Positions 40,501 through 55,500 of a stretch of DNA of 64,000 bases are shown here, one piece after another (the first letter of the stretch is position 1; each line of letters starts with the position of its first letter). Source of the stretch: Dryococelus australis. Lineage: Eukaryota; Arthropoda; Insecta; Phasmatodea; Phasmatidae. A model generated the notes under the pieces. It searched no databases. It was not told the origin of the DNA and saw nothing but the letters and a program-made list of their open reading frames with translations. The stretch covers positions 66,420,590 through 66,484,589 of the forward strand of contig CM057002.1 in NCBI GenBank assembly GCA_029891345.1, given 5' to 3'. The position numbers were made by a program, and so were the translations under genes.

Positions 40501-43500
40501 GATTAGTTGTTATAATATAGCATTGCGAAATGGATGTCCCTATTTCACTATCTGCCAGTATTCTTTTGAGGACTAGTCTTTCATTTATGATCTTACAAAT
40601 ATTATGGAAATATTGTGCCGAACTCGTATTTACAGTTATAGCAGCATTTGAGCCTGGTGTGGTTTTCAACTCACAGCCAGCATGTGCCCTGGTATCAGAG
40701 AAAACCCGTGACTGCATTGTTCCAGGATAGCGCATGCTCCAGCTTTCTTTGCATTGACACCTGCAGGATTCCCGAGGGCTAGGAGGCCTGCGCTTCTGCG
40801 AGTTAACCTCGTACACAGATCTACCTCCAGGACATGGACTCTCCACACATCTTGGCCATTGCCTCACATTAAAATTTTTTTACACCCTGGGAAAGATGTT
40901 TATAAACAAGTGTCATGTTCCCAGTTACTCGACGACAAGATGAGGAAACTGAAGATGATTACCGATCCTGGGGCAGAAGTCGCCGTTGGGGCCGACGGAG
41001 TACTGAAGATGCTGCAGGTAGAGGCACAGCATGAAGACGTTCATGCAGCTAAGCATCACTCGGGCAGGACTCTCAGGATCGATCCAGAAGGACGCCACCG
41101 TCATCACACACATCACTGCCGACAACACACATCCCTCCAGCTACAGCAAGTCACATCACACTGTTAACTACTGCAGCTGGGTGTACTTATTACCAGAAAC
41201 CCAAAACATTGCAGAATTCATTGACACATGAGCTAAACCACACTGCCTGGTACAGAAAATGTCACACCACGAAGGAATGCTCAAAATAGGGAGAACTGCC
41301 TACATATATAGCCAAACAGGTGGGGAACATATTACTGACTGACAAGTAAGTATTGGAATCTCCATTTTGAGCCACATACTGCTGAACTTGATGTGGAATC
41401 GATTCGATGGATGTTAGAATAATGTCCTAGGGTATCGTGAACCATGCATTGTTGATACAATGTCCGATGTTCTTAGTTTCTTTGATAACGGGAGAGGGCA
41501 TTCAACCAATGTACCATCGCTCCCTCAGATTCTCAGTTGACGAGAAATCAAGGAAGCATCTCCACACCTTGCAAAGCATTGAAGCTGATCTGAGCTGTAA
41601 GTGGCCACGAATAATCCTGTTGAATACATGTATTTAGGACGCCTTGCACATAGTGACATGACGTTAATGTGCTCGTAAAGTGTACTGGATTTGAGTGGCT
41701 ATTAGCACAACAGCATCTCAAACAATCACCCCAAGTTAGCAGGCTGTGTAGCGCTACACAACAGCAGAGGATTCCGCTCGATTTTCTCATCGGCACCAGA
41801 TACACTCATGGTGATCATCAGTGGAGAAACCAAAACGGGATTCGTCGTTGAATATTATGCCATTCTATTCAGCACCCCACACAGTTAGTGCAACACTGTT
41901 CTAATCGACAATGACGATAAATCGATATTAAGGATAGCCTTCGCAAATGATGGTTGGAGAGCAAAACTGCCTGAGACAATAGGAGCGACACTGTCCGTGT
42001 AGATGTAAGATCGCCCAGACTACCTTGCACACTTCACGAAACGTCACCAGTTGTGGACTGTAGGTGTAATATGGCATGGTATCTGATGCGATCATCTGTG
42101 CGCTCTGATGCCAGTCTCCAAGTTTCGGTACCACTTTGACAATGCACATTTCCTTCCTGGGACCACTGTCGTAAAATGAAATCGACATTTGTGTCATCAC
42201 GTGTTTCTTCCACAATACAAAGCAAGGACTAACCAGAAGTATTGCAGCCTACAATGAAACATTTCGCGAACTTATCCATTTGATGGAATTACGTACGTCA
42301 GTGTCTTACAGTAATCACAGTGCCGTGTTCGTTTTCCAAATTCAGTGACAACCAATGCACTCACTTCGCGAGCCTCTGATGACGTCTTGTATGATGACTT
42401 CACATGCTAGTTGTCTGCCTATAAACACATGTTCGGTTCGAGTGATTGGTCATACATGGTAATCAAATGCATTACAGGTATATGTATATCTGTTAAGTGC
42501 ATTTCATGGTATTGCATTCACACCTTCATTGTGTAGAATTTTCTCTACCAGGCAGTGTATATACAGAGTGATTCACAGCACCAGTATCACCCCTTTTTCT
42601 CGGAAACAACACGCAACTGGGGGTTCGCGCAAAAGGTGTGACACCTATACATTATATGAAGCATCGATTGGTATTCTTCTTCTACACTTCATGGATTAGG
42701 CCACTGCCTGTCCCGGCTTCATACTTCGTTCCATCTTCTTCTTGGACGACCAACATCCCTCTTGCCTCTAGGATTATAGAGTGTTATCTCCTTTGTAAGA
42801 TTTCTCTCATCCATTTGTGTGATATGTTCCTTCCATTCTTGCCTATACAGATCAACTTTATCATTAAGTCTATATATATTCAATTCCTGCCTTATGTCCT
42901 CATTTTTCAATCGATCCAAATTTGTACATCCTTTAACCACCCACAAAAGTTTCATTTCAGTGGCTTGTATTTTATACCTCTACTTGAGAGTGGGGACCCA
43001 GTTTTCACAACCATAAGTAAGAACGGGTACCGCCATTGTTTTGCAGGATTTTAGCATCTTTCCTTGTCTTAATTTTAATGTCCTGTTTATTGTTCCGCAT
43101 ATATCCAAATTTGTGTAATTTGTTGTCGATGTCCTAACTGAATTTTTTCCTTTGAATGCCATAACCTTTGTCTTCTTTGAAATGTCCATATTGTAATTCT
43201 TACACAACTGATTTAAATGGTGTAGAGATCTTTGAAGGTCGTTTTCATTATCCTGAATTATAATTGATCATCTGGAAACAGTAATGTATTGACGTATCTA
43301 ATACAATTTATATTAATTCCTGAAGTTATTATCGACATCCAGTCATTTAATATACTATTCATACAGATGTCAAATAAAGTAGGGGATAATTTCAACCCTT
43401 GACTTGTTTATATTGATTGATACTGATGGGAGTCTAACTTCATGCATACCTTTGTTCCACTATATAGGCTTCTAATGATTGTTATAAGATGAGGAGTGTA

Positions 43501-46500
43501 GCTTCATTGTAGTCCACATTGGATATCTGTCAACTCTATCGAATGCTTTTTGAAAGTCAACAAACGCGATATGAGTCTCAAGATTAAATTCCCGACGTTT
43601 TCCAACTATCTGTTTCAAAATAAAAATATCGTCTGTACAAGATCGTCCCTTCCTAAAACCATTTTGTGATGAAAAGTAACATAACGTCTGCAATTTTCTT
43701 CACCCTTTTATCTATTATTTTCGAGTAAACTTTGTATGCTGTATTCAATTCCTATGTTGTATTCAATTCAAAATGTTGATTCCCCTATAATTTTCGCAAT
43801 TGTTTCGGTCTCCTTTTTTAAACAGAGAGATTATTTGAGCAATTCTCCATTCCTCTGGTTTTATACTTCTCTACCAGCATTAATTAAATAGATGAAGCAA
43901 GCGTAGATGTACTCACATTCCTCCACATTTTATAAGTTCCATGTTTATATTATCTGAACCAGCTACTTTTTACATTTCACTTCACATATCACTTCTAATA
44001 ACTCTTCTATAGTTAATGGATCTACAGCACCAATTATTTCTTCATTTTCCCCATCATCCATTCTTTCTTCCTGGACTTGCAGTAAATTTCTGTAGTGTTG
44101 AAGCCATCTCTCTTCACTTATTACATTCAAATGTGCAGGATATTTTTCTGTGGTGTTAAACTGTTTCATTACCTTGTAAGCCAGCATTTGTCTGCCATAA
44201 ATATCATTCTCTATCTTACTAATCAATTGGCAGTAATCCCATCTTCCTGAACATACTGGAGGTAGGGGTGTGGGGGTGAGCTTTGACATTGCAAATGGGA
44301 ATGTGGGTCGTATAAGGTATCATTGGATAGATAGTCTAAAAGGAAATAACATTTACCAAGGCACTTTAGTTCTGACATGTATAGTTTATGCACAATAAAT
44401 TAAATCGTATAAGTATATGGTGTGTGACGTGCATAGTTTATGCACAATAAAAATAGATCTCGAACATGGTTTGCTTACTATAACAAAAAGGAAATCAACG
44501 AAACATGTTTTTCTTGCAGACATGCCTAGTGTACGTACAATGAAAAGGACGTCGGGTGTGCTGTAAAAAAACGGTATGGTGTGAGAAAACCTCTGTGAAC
44601 TGGGAACTACGAACACTCATTCGCACACAGCACTCTTCATAAGTGTTTTAAATGTCGACCAACATGTATCAGACACGACTCTGGTATCCATCTTACATTC
44701 GCAGATGCTCGGCGGACGTCAGCACTGATGAGAGACCCACATGCTGCTCTGATTCTGTCATTCATGCAATGTAAAACAAATGACTGTCTGAATGAACGAA
44801 CGTTCGATTGTCAGGTAACTTGCATGCAAAACCTGCAGTTCCTGTGAGTGGTAGATGGCTTATCTGCTTGCTGCCTAGTGCTGCCTTATTCTTCGCGTTT
44901 GTTCGGAAACAGTCTAATAATAACAGGTAAGAATATCAATTATAATTGGTTGTACGTAAACTATGCACATCAGGTACACAATGTGGGCCATTATGGAATT
45001 GCTGGTGGGAGTGTGATACTAGCTTTGATACTAGCAGTGACTTGTGTGCCTTATTGCAAGAACTCGTACCGAGAAAAAGTGGAGAATAATGCAGCATTAC
45101 ACAGAAAGCAGATAAGCCGTCTACCACTTAGAGGCACTGCACGCTTTGCATTCAAGTTAACTAACATTCGAAAGTCCGTTCATACATGCAGTCATTCGTT
45201 TTACTTTGTAACAATTAATCGTGTGTGTTGTTTCAATGTCAGACATTGTCTGTCTGTGGCGTTGCTTTCTGAATGGAATGCCGTTTACAAACGAAGAAGC
45301 ATTTGAAATGCTGATGATACTAGGAGAATGCCGTCGGAACTGCAGAGCTGCTGCCCATTTTATGAAGAGAGATATCCACAGTGTGTCCATCACTCGTACA
45401 ATGTATTCCAGCATCTTGCATGTCGTGTGCGCACAACCAGGCTAGTGCAACCGACACACAACAAACATAATCTCATCAGACGACCTATGAGAGATGAGAG
45501 GGGTGTTGATGTACTTGCTGCCGTTGTAGTTAATCCTCATGATTCTACATGGAGGATTGCCCGTGACTCAGGAATGTCTCACAGTATAGTGGGGAGAATT
45601 CTCACTGATAATAGTTGACATCCGTACCATCTACAGATGCACCAAGAACTTGGGAATAATGAATTTCCTAAGCGCACTGAGTTCTGCAACTGGTACCTGA
45701 GCAAGGACAGTGTTTTCTATCGCAGCATTTTGCGGACTGATGAGGCTACATTCAAGAGTAATGGTGATGTTAACTTACATAATGCCCATTACTGGTATGC
45801 AGTCAACCCACATTGTCTCCGTCAAGTGGATAACCAGGATGTGTAGAGCCTTAATACTTGGTGTGGTCTTCTCGGACATCGTGTCATAGGATCATATTTT
45901 TATAAGGGCACTTGAATAGTGCAGTGTATGCAAGCAGAGCTCGGGTTAATTGCTGACATGTCATTCCCAAGACGTTGGATCGAAAGAATGCGTCCTATAG
46001 CTTGGACACCGCATTATTTTCTTTCTGTGGGGCAGAATTAAAGACATTGTCTACTGTGTGCATCCAACAACAAGGGAAGACCTGAAAGACAGAATCAGAA
46101 CAGCATGTGGATCTCTCAGCTGAGCTGAGGTCCGCCGAGCAACCGCGAACTTAAGAAGGAGACCAGAGTCATGTATTATACAGAGTGGTTGACATTTCGA
46201 ACACTTATGAAGAGTGATGTTTGTGAATGAGTGTTGCCAGGTTCCTATTTGACAATAGTTCTCTCACACCATATCGGTATTTGCAGTACACCCAAGTCCT
46301 CTTCAATGAACGTAAACTAGATATGCGTGTCACAAAAACAAGTTTCATAGATTTCTGTTCTATTTTAGTAAGAAAAAATAGTTTTAGTTCAGTTTAATTG
46401 TACATGTATGCAAGTCACAAACCATACACTTAAATGATTTATTTTACTGTGCGTAAGCTATGCCTGACTTAGTAAAAGTTTGTTTCCTTTTCAACGATAT

Positions 46501-49500
46501 ATCCAACAATACCGTATACAACCACTGTACCCATTTGCAATATTCAAAGCTCAGACCCCGTACCCCTACCTTCGGTATGTTCGGAGGAATGGAATTACTA
46601 CCACTCGATTATTCAAATAGGTTATCACAATTTTTTCGCAAACACACGTTGTTATTGGTTCCGAACGAATGGGGTAATGGGTGCCATGAATCATCCTTTA
46701 TAATATTCTATACAGTACAGCTGCTGTGAAGTTTTTTTTTTTTGGCCCTTGGCACAAAGAGAGATCATTTCAATGTTGGACGGGCTTGTTAATGATTTGG
46801 GCAATCTATAGTTACATGTTTATTACTGGCTCACAATATTTGTAGGTGAATTAAGAAAACTGAAGCCACAGATAATATCTTATGGAATATGATTGTTGGT
46901 TATAATTTATGGGATTGCGTGAATGATAATGTGTGGTTGATAATAATGCAAAAATGATGATGGGGTGAATTACAAGGAATTTGAGATGACTAGCGACAGG
47001 TTTTCGATTAAGCATACTTGACTATGTATATTTAATAAATTGAAATTTCGTAAGTAACGATGACTTATGATAGCTGACATTGAATGGAGACTGATGATTT
47101 GGGATGGTTAAAGCTGCTATGTACCTGGAGCTGTTTTCAAAGCCTAGTGATATGAGCGATACTAACTCGCGCGTCTGCTACCTCTGTGCACAAGGCGTGC
47201 AGTTGGCATGCTGTACTGTGGAAGTTGTATAAGTAACTGTGAGCTTTACTGAACGAAATGAAAGCCCAAATATTAAACTAGATTCGTACAAATATTTGTA
47301 CTTTTCTCCTACTTCTTAAGTAAACTGAGCTGGCAAGTTTTAAAAATGGAATTTTTTTACCCCTTTAACTACTCTTTTCTCTTTGAATACAATTCATATG
47401 ATACAGGCTTACATAATTGATGTTAAATTTTCTGAAAAAAAGTGTACATCTAAAGCATTATTTCCTGAGCTACGCATATTCTGGCAAACATGATTTCACA
47501 GAAAATATTTAAGCACATCGTCCTCTGTACTGACAGGATAATGAGTGGCGAAGACGACGTTTCTGAAGTGATGAACTCGGTGAAGATGTATAATGTGAGA
47601 GAACTGTCACTTCAGGCAGGGAGTGTGAACTGAAAGAGGACTCACAGAGAGCAGAGACGAGTATGGTGGCGGCGTAGAGAGCCGAGTGCCGCTTCATGGA
47701 GAACTCAAACTGCAGAGATGTGTCCAGGTCGCCGAAGAACACAGGCTCTGTCGTCCTGTTCACTGTGACCTTCAGTAGCTGCCACTCGCGGTTTGAGACA
47801 TATTCTTTCAGCGAGTACTGCCAACACACTTACATTATGATGTATTACATGCTGCTGCATCCAGACATAGGCTAAGCATAGGATGCTATATTATGAAATA
47901 AAGTAAGCGTAATCCACTTTAGCTGGGTAAAACTTGAGGCACTGCCCAGTGTGAGAGTGACCGAGCACAGTGAAGGGGTTTCACATGTTAAATGAACATA
48001 AGTTTTTCAATTACCTTACACGACACCGTTTACAAACAAAAAGCATTTTGTGCCCTTAGAAGAAACGAACCAATCGCTACATGAGAGCAAGTAAAAGAAA
48101 ATTAATAAAACTTTGAGTTTTTTAATTTTGTTCTGTTTATACATTTTAACACATTCCTACCCAGTGTACACAATTGTGCACATAACGAAATTGAATACTA
48201 TTTTGGGCCGGTGCTGTACTCCACAAGGATCAATGGTAAATGATCTTCTGATTCGTAAACTGTGTGTCTTAGTCCAGCTTATTATTGGTTCATGTTACTA
48301 TAGCCAAACACAAAGCTTACAGCTCATTGGTTGTGGCAGCGGATCAAGTTTTTTATCGGCGTAAGTACAGCACGTATCATAAAATTTCTCGTTTGCAACA
48401 CCTGAGGCTGTAAATTAAAGTAGGTCTGAAAGGGTTAATTTGCCGGTATATTATCTGATAATTCAAAATTTTATATTACAGAAAGACTTTGTAGAAACGT
48501 GGTCCGGGCAAAGATGGACAAGGTGTTATTTGTTCGAAAGCGATGTCGTGAAAGTTGGCCGAGATGAGATACAGCTGGATTCATTTAACATGTAAAATCT
48601 TGTAAATTCAATCGCCCGGTCCTAACTTGGCATATATGTTAAGGGTTCTATTAATTGGCATGATAGTGTTTGAATGCTAGTATTTTTGTCGTATCCATCA
48701 ATAACTGATATGGTCTATAACTTTCGATTTAAAAATTGCTAACTTATTGCAAAAATACAATGATATAAACCTCAAAATCAGTCAATATGCCCAACTGTCA
48801 TAAAATTAACAAAATAATATTTTTTATTCCAATGCAGCTTTTGCATATGGCGCTGCCTTTGGTGTTGCGAGAAGAAATAACATTCCTGCTGTCGTCTTGT
48901 TTTAGCAAACAAAAAATCATCAACAGCTGTGCCCACATTTAACCAAAGAATTTCGGGATTCCCATTCTATCTGAAGTACTTAAAGTCTACTTTTCACTTT
49001 TTGATTACGGACACCTGACTTTCGCCAATAGAGTTCCATGAAGGCTAAACTTCAATATCTTATTGACATTGCACATCTAAAATTTTATTGTTACTGACCA
49101 CATGTCTCAATGAAAAGACATTGTGGTATTTGTCTGGGTAGATCAGAATTAAGAAATATTATACCCTTGAACGGGACGCCTTCGATTCGTGAGCAGGAAC
49201 CTGTACTAAAATCCAATGACTCACAAAAGTCAATATTTACTAACAAGTTTCGAAATATGTCACCAAAAATCCTATCTACGAAAATCGGTTCCTATCTATG
49301 CGCAGTCGTTCGTGAAATTCGCGCATTTATTTGGCAGTCGCCCACTAAGATATTCCTGGTTTTTATAAGTTAATTGTATTCGGCAATAGTGCGCCAATTC
49401 CACAATGATCCAATATTATAAACGAGTTTAAGCTATACTTTCTTTGAGTTTAACCTGAAACCAAACGAATCATATCCTCAAGGTTTCAACCACATCAATG

Positions 49501-52500
49501 TCAATGTCACTTTCGACTTTTCGGCACACATTTCAGTTGCCATCTTTAGGGTTGTAGACTTATAAAATCCTCTCGACAGGAAAAATATGTCTATAATGAA
49601 TAATATATTAAAAGAAATCCTGTGGTGAAGGAAGTTTTGGAACAATATTATTTATTAGCGAATTGCGAAAAATCTTGCAGTGAGTGGGGCGGATCTTTGC
49701 TTAATTTGACACTTTTTTAACCGGAGTGATTCTGGAAAATAGACTTTATCCACCTGATTATTTACAATTTGGGCTTGTTAGTGGGTGGTTCTTGACTGTC
49801 CAACTGTACCTTCTAAACAAGAAGAAGCAGCCCACACACAATCTAGAGTATGAAAGAAAACACACGTCTAATAGATACTCAGTAGATAAATACTTGTGCT
49901 ACCTTAATATGGCAGGTTTTCACGGCCCGAAGGCCGGAACACCCTCCTTCCTCCCGCACTGCATTTGTACTCGGATGAGTATGGCAGTGCACATCACTTT
50001 CCCCTGTTGAGTCTTCGTGACTTATGCCTCTTCTGTTGGTCTTACTCGGCCCTATCCAGTTTTCTCAGTGAAAACCTGTCCTCCTCACCAATCAGAAGTC
50101 AGAAATAATATGACTTTTAGCTTCTAAGCCTTTACCCGAGCACCCATCATGGGTCATAGGAATGCTGCAGTTGTCACCCATAAAACTCCTCTAATCTCTT
50201 GCCAACTCTTGTGGCGAATTTATTCCACAACTTATGGAGATCTTTATATTCTATTATCATTCTTGTATCTAAGTGTAGTCCTCTTTGGTCTGCTACACCC
50301 TGCAACCAGTATCTAATATATTCTATCTTAGGGCATTATTCTAGTACATGTTGTACAGTATCATCAAAACCACAGACCTCACATAGTGGTGATATTATTA
50401 GCCCGAGACTGCGCAATTTTGCTTTCAAGTTCCCATAACTGGTGTGAAACTGGGCACTGTAGTGGTTCATGTTTATCCACTTATTCTTGAGTCTTCGCTC
50501 CACATTCAGTAGGTTCTCATGGGTTATCCTTGCTTTTGTTGACTGACCCCCAACTTGTTTGCCACTCATTCAGTGTGCCCTGCCTAATTAACTTTCGTTC
50601 TTGTGTAGTTGGCCTTCAAATCCCTGATTCTTCCATGATCAGTCCACGCTCTCGTACTAACAACTCCACAGGCAGGACACCCGCCAATACAGGGAGTGCC
50701 TTATTAAACACTGTTCTATATGCCTTCAGAATTGTCAGCAGTGCTGTTCTCTGATCACTCACAAGCTTTCTCTTATGCCTCACCAACTTGGCACGTGTAT
50801 GCCACATAACTGCACCATAAGTGATTATTCCTTCGAATAAAGCTCTATACATAGATATTCCTGAGGGTGGGAATATAAAAACCCCATTCTGTATTTCCCA
50901 ATATTCTGAGCTTATGTAACACCACAAAAGTCTTGCGGGTTACATAGTCAATATGTGGCAAAAAAAAATTATTTTGTCATCCTAGATGACTCCCAGGTAC
51001 CTAAATTGATGGACATACTGGAGAAATTCTCCTCCAAACTGCACTGGGGAGTTTCTTTGCATTCTTCCCTTCGACATCATAGTTTTGGTTTTGCTGGTGG
51101 AGAAGCTTTACTGTTGCTGCTCGTTCTTCAATAGTGATCATAATGACTGCAGCCTTCTGTTCTAGTTGTCTTCTAGCCAACCTGCTGACCAAGACCAATC
51201 TTTCGTCGGCATATCCAATTACTCTGCAGCCCTCTGGAAGATAAATCTCCAGCAGTTCATCAATCAGGATATTCCATAGGACCGGTTCTAGGACTGATCC
51301 CTGGGAACACTCCTTGGTCAGTTTCTTACTGACTTGGACAGTTCTTTCTATATACCAGGTCTCCCTGTCCTTGAAGTAGTCCAACTGGACTTTATTTATA
51401 TATTAGTAGGACATTTCTCATGCTTTAACTGACATCACCTTCGGCCACCAGGCACTGTCAAAGGCTCCTGATATGTCCAGGAATATTGCTAGGACATATT
51501 TCTCCGTACATCTGGAAATTGTTGTCTTGACATCACACAGTGTGAAGTCCATGCCTCGTCCACTTCGAAACCCATACAGGTGATCAGTAAGTGTTCCCTT
51601 CGCTTCCAAAGCTGCAATCAGTCTATTGTTCAGAAACCTTTCATAGACTTTGCCCCAGTACCGGAAGCAATGCCAAAGGTCTGTAGGATTTGGCTCCAGC
51701 CTTGCCTTTATATTCTCCATTATAAAGTATTCACACTACTCCTTTCTTCCATGGGGGAAGAAAGAGATATCCATTGTACGTCACCAGCAGTTGATCCTTG
51801 ACTTTTGAGTAACATCTCCTGAGGATTTCTGCACCAATCCAATCGAGTCCAGGGGCAGTCTCATTCTTCAATCTGTAGACTGTTGCTTGCAGTTCCTCTT
51901 GAGCGAACTCAGGAGCATCTTCTTCATATGGTAGTACTGCCATTTGTTCTCTCTTAAGAGCATGCCACTCACCCTCCCCTTCTGGAAGTCATCAGGCAAC
52001 CGGGTGTGAAGTACAACTTTCATGTTCTCCCTCAGATCAGTCACCAGGATCCCATTTACCATTATGTTTGGTGGTGGATTAGCTCTCTTTATCTTGTTTG
52101 CCATTATCTTATAAACCACCCGGAAATGTTCTTCATTCCCGACCCTGTTGACGAATTTGGTCCAGGATTGGCATTTCTTTTACCTGACCCTGTTAAAATA
52201 TGCTTGTTTCTTCCTTCTGTAATCACTTGCCAGAGCTTCTTTTGCCGCACCTCTGGACCTGTGAAGGCGTTTTCCTTCCCTCTGCAGGCTCTTCCTTTCT
52301 TCTTCCATCTCCTGGTCCAAGCAGCTGAGATTTGGAAGTCCAGGCCACGCTTTATGAAGAGTTTCCTCACAGGTCTCTGTTATCACGTTGATGATCCCTT
52401 CTATTTGCACCTGCAAGTACCCATGTCAGAATATGGCAACTGAAATTTGTGCCGAAACACAGGAAGTGGCATTGAAAACAGACATGGCTGAGACAGAGAA

Positions 52501-55500
52501 ACCAAGATGCTGCAGACAATGGACAAACAAGTCCCGAAATTTATGGACCTCTGGCTCTGGGCAGTGGGCAGATGAAGTATGTGAACAAAGAAGTTAAGAA
52601 GGAACTAGTGGGGCTTGTGTGTTCAGGAGGATACTCACACCCTTGTCGAGCAGGATGAGGTTGATGTAGTTGTTTACATCTTAGGGATTCACAGATTTCA
52701 CGGACATCTGACTAAGGGCAATGTGAAGAAGAACAATTTGTTTAATAAAAGGGGAAGGAAGGTAATAACTAGTGGGAGTTGTGGTAAGGAGGAAACTCTC
52801 ATCGAGCAGGGAGAAGTTGATAAAGGGATTCACAGAATTCACGGTCCTCTACATTAGGGCAGTGTGAGGAAGCATGATGTGTGGAAAATAGGAAGGATGA
52901 ATGGATTAAGGGCATTTGTGGGGTTCGTGTAGGGAGGATTCTCATGCCCTCATCGAGCAGGAAGAGTTTGGCATAGTTGTTGACACCGAACAGATTCACA
53001 GAATTCATGCACTTATAACTAAGAGCAGTGTGTTAAATCACGACAGATGGAAGGAAGAAGGATGATACTAGTGGGAGTTGTGGTCAGGATGATACTCACA
53101 CCCTCGAGAAGTGGGGACAGGTTGACATAGTTGTTGCCGGCGTCATTGGCGGCAGTCAGAGTGAGTGAACAGGTGTGCATGTCGAAGGGCCAGCGTGACG
53201 TGTCGGTCACACACAGCATGCGGAAGACACTAGGGATGATGCATGTCACAAATCCTACCGAGTACACCACACACCGCCCATTCTGCAGGAAGTTCGACGT
53301 CGACTGGGACTCCATCCTACAACACACACTACTCTCAGTGACACGAGGAAACAGCAGCATACAAGGAGGTTGTCTACTTGGTACTTGAAATGTGTTGCAC
53401 AATCTTTGAAAAACATGTGACCATTATGTTTATCCATGAAGAAAAGTGTCCCAGACGAGGACAGGATGATACTTTCAAGGTATGAGACAAGTTGTTTTGG
53501 AGCCCACAAAAATCATAAAAACGATGTATTCAGATCGCTGCATTTTAAAACATGCTACCTGGCCGCGAGTCAAACTAGGATAGGTGCATTTATTGAACCT
53601 TGCAACAGACTTCCCACTGCTTCAAGTCCCAAATGTATAGTCAGCACTGCAAGAACAGGTATGCCAGTTCAAAGCCTTGAACGTAGAGGCGATAGCACAC
53701 TTGATACACACAGCAGTATAGCTCTTAATGCTTATTTGCGTCTGAGCCTTAAACGCGGCCAATTTGAATGTCCGCCTCTTATCAAAATGAAATTAATGAA
53801 ATTCCTGGTGTGATCGTTCAGGTAATCGAACTCTATCTGTAGAGATTTTGTTCAGTCACATAAATAATATAATTTTTGGAGGATTTCAACATTTTACGAG
53901 TGTGTGCATGTCAGTAGGTTTATTGCTAGGACATTAAATTATTACCACACAAGTTTCTGTCGAGTTGTATTTTAAAAAGGTTTCGTTCATATCCACTTTT
54001 GCGATTTGATAGTTTTAATTACTGCCATATTTGATGTCTAACCACAAATCACAGACATTCAGTAAAGGGTTAACCTTCTGTTTAGCACAGTGAAATACCT
54101 CAAAGCCTTTCACAAAGAAATGCGGCCAATAACTGAAGGAATAGTACTTCAAGAAAGCACACAGGTTTTTTAAGTCTAGCCTGCGTGAAACACTTTCTGC
54201 GATAATTGGAGGTACCGTCGAACAGTATAATGGGACAGCAAGGATAACTTGGGGACAAAATAAATACATTGTTTTCTTTATTGGGACTTCTATTAATGTA
54301 ATTGGTGGTGAAATCTTTGTTCCCGGCAGCATAATGGAGTTCACTTGTAATACAGCAACATATAAAATGTATTTTAGAGAGCGGTAGGTAGCAGTAACAA
54401 CGATATTCGTATGCCAATAATTTCAGCATTAGAAAACAAAAATAACCTTAATATGTAATAGTTCATTATTGAAGTTACGAGATTAGTGTCCACGTGATTT
54501 TCCAACTTAACTTGAAATTTACCACACCCATCAACGATCACTATTACCAGTCAATATTACTGAGATTTATATAGGTGCATTCAAAAATGTAGCATTGACA
54601 AATAACTTGGGACACTGTCTCAAGTTACAAGGGACATTTGCGATAACATTCAATGTATTTCTTTTAAACGATCTGTAAGCTAGGCTGCATGATCCTATGT
54701 AATTTTGAGCCTAAGCTTTCTGTTCATTGGCCGTTGTCCCAGTGTGTAGCCAGTTTTACCTCAGACCAGGTGACACGGGATTCGGCACTTGTTTCCTTGC
54801 AGGTCTCTTATTGGCTCAGAGTTCGCCTGGACATGTCTAATAAAGTATGATTCAGTTGCAGGCTGAACAGAAATACATATGTGTATGAAGTATAGCTTGT
54901 CTTAAAATGAATTCGCGAAATTTTCCAATCCTTAGCTATTTAGCCAGGAGCAAGTCTGACATCCGATACTACTGAAAAATAAGAGCGAGAAAGCAGAAAA
55001 TAGAAAACGATTAAACAAAGGACAACAGTCTTTCAAGAAAAGGAGAACTGAAAATATTTCTTTTTCTTCAGAAAAAGGCTGCGATTATTCTGTTCATGGC
55101 TCCATCATGTGATCTTTCATTCATAATAGAGGATAATGATAATAATGACATCCAGCAGCACGAAGATAATGAAATAGTTCAGGAACTAGACCTACAACAG
55201 TAATTTATACAGGTACCGAAACCAGTTCAAAGTGGATGTTTAGTACGTGTCAAGTTTATTTATAATAATGGGACAAAAAAGGAAGCAAAGAATTACTTGG
55301 TTGGAACTGTGTTTTCTCCAGCTGATGAAGAATATTAATGCTAGTTTATGAGGACCATAACAAAAATGTCAAGATGTTTGTTTTTCCACACGCAGATGAT
55401 ATTCTTGTCGTTTATCTTGCTCAAATCACTCAAAAACTACTTTCAAAGCCAGTGTGCACATATAAATATATATTTTTCGAGTGATTTCAAAGTAATGTAT

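Noticed and set aside
40754..41231. Several + strand frames around 41 kb
   Set aside because: They are shadows of the M2 exon on the - strand.
53436..53813. 125-codon + strand frame next to the Cys-loop exon
   Set aside because: It has no recognisable domain, starts in intron sequence of the opposite-strand gene and has mixed composition.
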